Notes under the pieces: model-generated
Database searches by the model: none
What the model was told of the DNA's origin: nothing
What the model saw: only the letters and a program-made list of their open reading frames with translations
Shown: positions 5,081 to 5,251 of the stretch, piece by piece
Layout: each line of letters opens with the position of its first letter
How positions within the stretch are numbered: position 1 is the stretch's first letter
Translations under genes and position numbers: made by a program
Source of the DNA: CAZNNH01 sp964574335
Lineage (GTDB): Bacteria > Acidobacteriota > Vicinamibacteria > Fen-336
Assembly: GCA_964574335.1 (NCBI GenBank)
Contig: CAZNNH010000278.1
Span: forward strand, 1 to 5,251
Direction of reading: 5' to 3'
Length of the DNA stretch: 5,251 nt

Positions 5081-5251
5081 CTTCGGGCGGACGGTTTCGT
5101 GTCCGGGGGATCGGGGGGCGGGAGCCCCCCGCTAGATAGCGGCGACCGAATCGCTTCGGGCGGACGGTTTCGTGTCCGGGGGATCGGGGGGCGGGCGCCC
5201 CCCGCTAGATAGCGGCGACCGAATCGCTTCGGGCGGACGGTTTCGTGTCCG
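5081..5251. repeat. Tandem array of a 73-bp hairpin-rich repeat, 2.3 copies, continuing past the window
   Basis: Copy 1 is 5081-5153, copy 2 is 5154-5226, and the first 25 bases of copy 3 are 5227-5251. Copies 1 and 2 differ at one base only (A at 5123, C at 5196), which falls in the loop of a hairpin. Each unit contains CGGAC/GTCCG, a 7-bp GGGGGGC/GCCCCCC stem with a 4-base loop (5113-5130 in copy 1), and CCGCT-agat-AGCGG (5129-5142). Across the junction lies CCGAA-tcgc-TTCGG. The period is not a multiple of three, so it is not protein-coding. Near identity means recent duplication or active homogenisation. It is not a CRISPR array: there are no variable spacers. The total copy number is unknown. 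Confidence 0.9.

Larger units (their letters stand above)
4869..5251. other. 383-bp non-coding region upstream of the DUF4380-like gene
   Basis: No gene is supported here on either strand. From the gene outward it holds a strong Shine-Dalgarno site, a possible promoter, a stem-loop at 4935-4975, a long imperfect inverted repeat at 5004-5059, and a tandem array of 73-bp repeats from 5081 that runs off the window edge. Confidence 0.7.

Noticed and set aside
5051..5212. Short plus-strand open frame through the 73-bp repeats
   Set aside because: The period is 73, not a multiple of three, so successive copies would be read in different frames. No ribosome site precedes it.
5081..5251. CRISPR array
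   Set aside because: The units abut directly with no variable spacers, and the unit is longer than usual CRISPR repeats.

Overview
This is a G+C-rich bacterial window in which every supported gene lies on the minus strand, so transcription runs from high to low coordinates. In that order the layout is: a repeat-bearing intergenic region at the right edge; a secreted DUF4380-like protein; an exported sulfatase-family protein; a bactofilin; a gap with a sigma70-like promoter; and a PIN-PhoH ATPase whose 3' end is cut off by the left edge. The organism cannot be named from the sequence. The G+C bias, the bactofilin and the DUF4380/sulfatase pair would suit Acidobacteriota, Myxococcota, Planctomycetota or a similar phylum, but this is a low-confidence inference.

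Right edge (4869-5251). No gene is seen. It holds two complete copies and the start of a third of a 73-bp direct repeat, each copy packed with short inverted repeats. Next to it lie a long imperfect inverted repeat, a second stem-loop, and a possible promoter whose -35 is exactly TTGACA, just upstream of a very strong Shine-Dalgarno site.

Middle (1466-4868). The DUF4380-like gene, the sulfatase-family gene and the bactofilin are separated by only 37 and 33 bases and probably form one operon. The first two encode predicted exported proteins and suggest extracytoplasmic carbohydrate handling. The bactofilin is a polymer-forming cytoskeletal protein.

The most notable finding is in the sulfatase-family protein. 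It keeps the metal-binding acids, the active-site lysines and one active-site histidine. However, the residue that should be the formylglycine-forming Cys/Ser is Gly (G95), and the His of the usual GKWH motif is Asp (D148). It looks like a pseudo-sulfatase or an enzyme with changed chemistry.

Left part (1-1465). A 320-bp gap starts with a 16-base G/C-run directly after the bactofilin stop codon. It then carries a good promoter (TTGAAG, 17 bases, TACACT) preceded by A-tracts, and a roughly 134-base leader with a 7-bp hairpin, leading into the PIN-PhoH gene. That gene therefore probably has its own promoter and is functionally separate from the upstream operon.
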